This document shows, piece after piece, positions 5,949 through 6,924 of a DNA stretch of 6,924 nucleotides. The notes under the pieces were generated by a model. That model was not told the origin of the DNA, did not search any database, and was given only the letters and a program-made list of their open reading frames with translations. Origin of the DNA: an uncultured Clostridia bacterium (GTDB lineage: Bacteria > Bacillota > Clostridia > Christensenellales > UBA1242); assembly GCA_944363385.1 (NCBI GenBank), contig CALVUB010000042.1, positions 1 through 6,924 of the forward strand, written 5' to 3'. Both the position numbers and the translations under genes were made by a program. Numbering within the stretch: the stretch's first letter is position 1; each line of letters starts with the position of its first letter.

Positions 5949-5977
5949 ATTATACTAATATAATACAAAAAAGTCTA
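5949..5977 (-). promoter_or_regulatory. Predicted sigma-A promoter of the zinc-ribbon gene
   Basis: On the minus strand TAGACT (5972-5977, four of six matches to TTGACA) is followed after 17 nt by a perfect TATAAT (5949-5954). The start would be near 5942, giving a leader of about 20 nt that ends in the ribosome binding site. It lies in the 85-bp gap after tsaB, so the zinc-ribbon gene can be expressed independently of tsaE-tsaB. I see no strong hairpin terminator in that gap. Confidence 0.6.
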
Positions 5978-6004
5978 ATGATTTAAGCAATTTTTTTTGA
6001 TTTT

Positions 6005-6352
6005 TTAAGATTTTTTTTGCTTTTTCTCAAGGTCATCTTCAGCCTGGCTTTTTCTTAAATACAAAGGCGCAATCTCACCTGCCTTTAAAGCTTTTTCTCT
6101 GCTAGATTTTATAAGCGCAAGCTCTAAAAGGTCTTCACTTGAAATGTTTACACATTCCTTGCATAAGTTTTCTTCGCTAAGCCCAACAAGATGAGGTCTA
6201 TTTAAAACCTCTTCTGCCAAAACCAACTCTTCATTACCCCTTTTGTTTCCATTTGAATCAAATTGACAGATAAAAACTTTGCCACTTAAAGCGTTTATCA
6301 CGCAGGTAAAATCCTGCCTTGGCTTGTTATGTTTGATATAAGTATATGCCAT
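6005..6352 (-). CDS. tsaB: TsaB C-terminal fragment
   Basis: This 115-residue reading frame begins at an internal ATG after the in-frame TAA. It matches the second half of TsaB: MAYTYIK at the start corresponds to the conserved segment just after the interdomain region, FTCVINALSGKVFICQF corresponds to the family's 'aiDAr..evY' strands, and APLYLRKSQAEDDL near the end is the typical TsaB C-terminal P-x-YLRxSxAE motif. No ribosome binding site precedes 6352, so independent translation looks poor. The homology continues upstream of this ATG to the TAA. It ends with TAA at 6005-6007 after a Lys-rich end. Confidence 0.7.
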   Translation of the reverse strand: MAYTYIKHNKPRQDFTCVINALSGKVFICQFDSNGNKRGNEELVLAEEVLNRPHLVGLSEENLCKECVNISSEDLLELALIKSSREKALKAGEIAPLYLRKSQAEDDLEKKQKKS

Positions 6353-6388
6353 AAGTTCAAAAGAGGTTATGGGAAAAACTTTTGAATC

Positions 6389-6643
6389 TTAATCAAAACA
6401 TGTGCAAAGCCCTTTTACAAGAGCAATACCAATTCTAAGCCCTGTAAATGAGCCAGGTCCTATAACAACAGCAAACTCATTATTGTCTTTTATTGACAAG
6501 CCATTTTTATCCAATAATTTGGCAATTTCTGGCAATAGTTTTTCGCTATGGCCACAATTTGCCTCAACCTTTGAAAAATCTCTTTTCCCATCAAGGTCAA
6601 CAGCAATCAAAGCCTCTTTGAAAGCAGAACAAATTGCAATCAT
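6389..6643 (-). CDS. tsaB: TsaB N-terminal fragment (ends at premature TAA)
   Basis: The 84 residues carry the N-terminal ASKHA lobe of TsaB, the non-catalytic partner of TsaD in the threonylcarbamoyl transferase that makes t6A37 on ANN-decoding tRNAs. The diagnostic motif is VVIGPGSFTGLRIGIALVKG (59-78), with CGHSEKLLPEI (30-40) before it, as in typical bacterial TsaB. The first strand is unusual: MIAICSAF stands where most homologs have ILAIDTS. The ATG at 6643 overlaps the tsaE stop by ATGA, and GGAGG (6650-6654) lies 6 nt upstream, so start and coupling are well supported. The frame stops after KGLCTCFD at TAA 6389-6391, far short of a full protein. Confidence 0.85.
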   Translation of the reverse strand: MIAICSAFKEALIAVDLDGKRDFSKVEANCGHSEKLLPEIAKLLDKNGLSIKDNNEFAVVIGPGSFTGLRIGIALVKGLCTCFD

Positions 6644-6924
6644 TTGCCCCCTCCCACAACAATTTCGCGAGCAGATTCACCTTTTTTGTTGATTTCAATG
6701 TTGATGTGGTCACAAGTTATCAACCCATCAACATTCTCTGGCCACTCAACTATCACAAGTCCATCAGAAGATGGAAAATACTCATTAAAGCCAAGCTCTT
6801 CAGCCTCTTCTTTACAGCCAAGGCGATACATATCAAAATGATAGATAGGAAATTTTCCATCATCATAAACATTTAAAAGTGTGAAAGTTGGGCTGGTTAC
6901 CACTGCTTTTGAACCTAAACCTTT
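6640..6924 (-). CDS. tsaE: TsaE, t6A biosynthesis ATPase (partial, N-terminus beyond window)
   Basis: The frame is open from the right edge to TGA at 6640-6642; 94 residues of the C-terminal part are present. TsaE is the P-loop ATPase that works with TsaB-TsaD in the t6A37 tRNA modification cycle. Visible family motifs are VVTSPTFTLLNVY (from residue 8 of the visible part), YHFDMYRL (28-35) with the conserved HxDxYR pattern, and IVEWPEN (58-64), the usual IEWPE/G motif. The Walker A loop would lie upstream, outside the window. The apparent start at 6903 (GTG) is internal, because homology (GLGSKAVVTSPTF) continues to the edge. The gene overlaps tsaB by ATGA, the common tsaE-tsaB order in Bacillota. 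Confidence 0.93.
   Translation of the reverse strand, partial: KGLGSKAVVTSPTFTLLNVYDDGKFPIYHFDMYRLGCKEEAEELGFNEYFPSSDGLVIVEWPENVDGLITCDHINIEINKKGESAREIVVGGGK
6647..6655 (-). promoter_or_regulatory. Ribosome binding site of tsaB inside the tsaE 3' end
   Basis: GGGAGGGGG on the minus strand encodes the last VGGG residues of TsaE and also acts as the ribosome binding site for tsaB, with GGAGG 6 nt from ATG 6643. Confidence 0.7.

Larger units (their letters stand above)
6005..6643 (-). pseudogene. tsaB: tsaB interrupted by an in-frame TAA (t6A biosynthesis)
   Basis: Read through in one frame, 6643 to 6005 gives a TsaB-like protein of 212 codons before the final stop, slightly short of the usual 220-240. 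Codon 85 is TAA (6389-6391). Twelve further sense codons (D-S-K-V-F-P-I-T-S-F-E-L) link it to the C-terminal part, and that stretch is also typical TsaB sequence. No frameshift is needed; one base change in a CAA, GAA or AAA codon would produce the TAA. It could be a real nonsense mutation, a split gene or an assembly error. TsaB is widely essential as the scaffold partner of TsaD, so a true null would be surprising. Confidence 0.75.

Noticed and set aside
5985..6022. Hairpin terminator after tsaB
   Set aside because: AAGCAA and TTGCTT pair for only 6 bp around a long T-rich loop, too weak to call.
6389..6391. TAA reassigned to an amino acid in this organism
   Set aside because: TAA ends the second TSUP gene (967), the zinc-ribbon gene (5407) and the TsaB frame itself (6005), and no other gene here contains internal TAA codons.

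Overview
This is an AT-rich window with strong purine-rich ribosome binding sites, a clostridial-type 2[4Fe-4S] ferredoxin and tightly packed, overlapping genes. Together these suggest a low-GC Gram-positive bacterium (Bacillota, Clostridia-like, probably an anaerobe). That placement is inferred from gene content and style only. TAA, TAG and TGA all end genes here, so the standard bacterial code applies. No RNA genes, CRISPR arrays or insertion sequences were seen, and no gap without a gene exceeds 300 bases.

Left part, minus strand (1-1781). Reading right to left there is a two-gene unit (1781 to 967) encoding two half-size TauE/SafE (TSUP) membrane proteins that overlap by four bases. Next comes a second unit with its own promoter: a 55-residue ferredoxin (900 to 733) and, 12 bases later, a GTG-started Ppx/GppA-family protein (720 to beyond the left edge). 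The usual phosphate-binding motifs of that protein are almost all substituted.

Centre, plus strand (1884-5348). One 1154-residue gene dominates the window. It encodes a predicted type I envelope protein: a signal peptide, four diverged tandem beta-sandwich (carbohydrate-binding-module-like) units, an acidic Ser/Thr/Pro linker, one membrane segment, a cytoplasmic coiled coil, and a lysine-rich tail of six exact-length pentapeptide repeats. Its promoter shares a 10-base palindromic -10 region with a possible divergent promoter for the transporter pair. A perfect 12-bp bidirectional hairpin terminator separates it from the next gene, which is convergent.

Right part, minus strand (5407-6924). 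A 170-residue protein has two near-identical zinc ribbons and a long, almost purely Asp/Glu tail. Before it in transcription order lie tsaE (cut by the right edge) and tsaB, both of the tRNA t6A pathway, overlapping by ATGA. The tsaB frame is interrupted by one in-frame TAA, with recognisable TsaB sequence on both sides.

The most unusual content is the central envelope protein, with its extracellular binding repeats joined to a histone-H1-like cytoplasmic tail. It lies back to back with a gene for a zinc-ribbon protein whose tail has the opposite charge. The interrupted tsaB and the motif-degenerate Ppx-like protein are the other main points.
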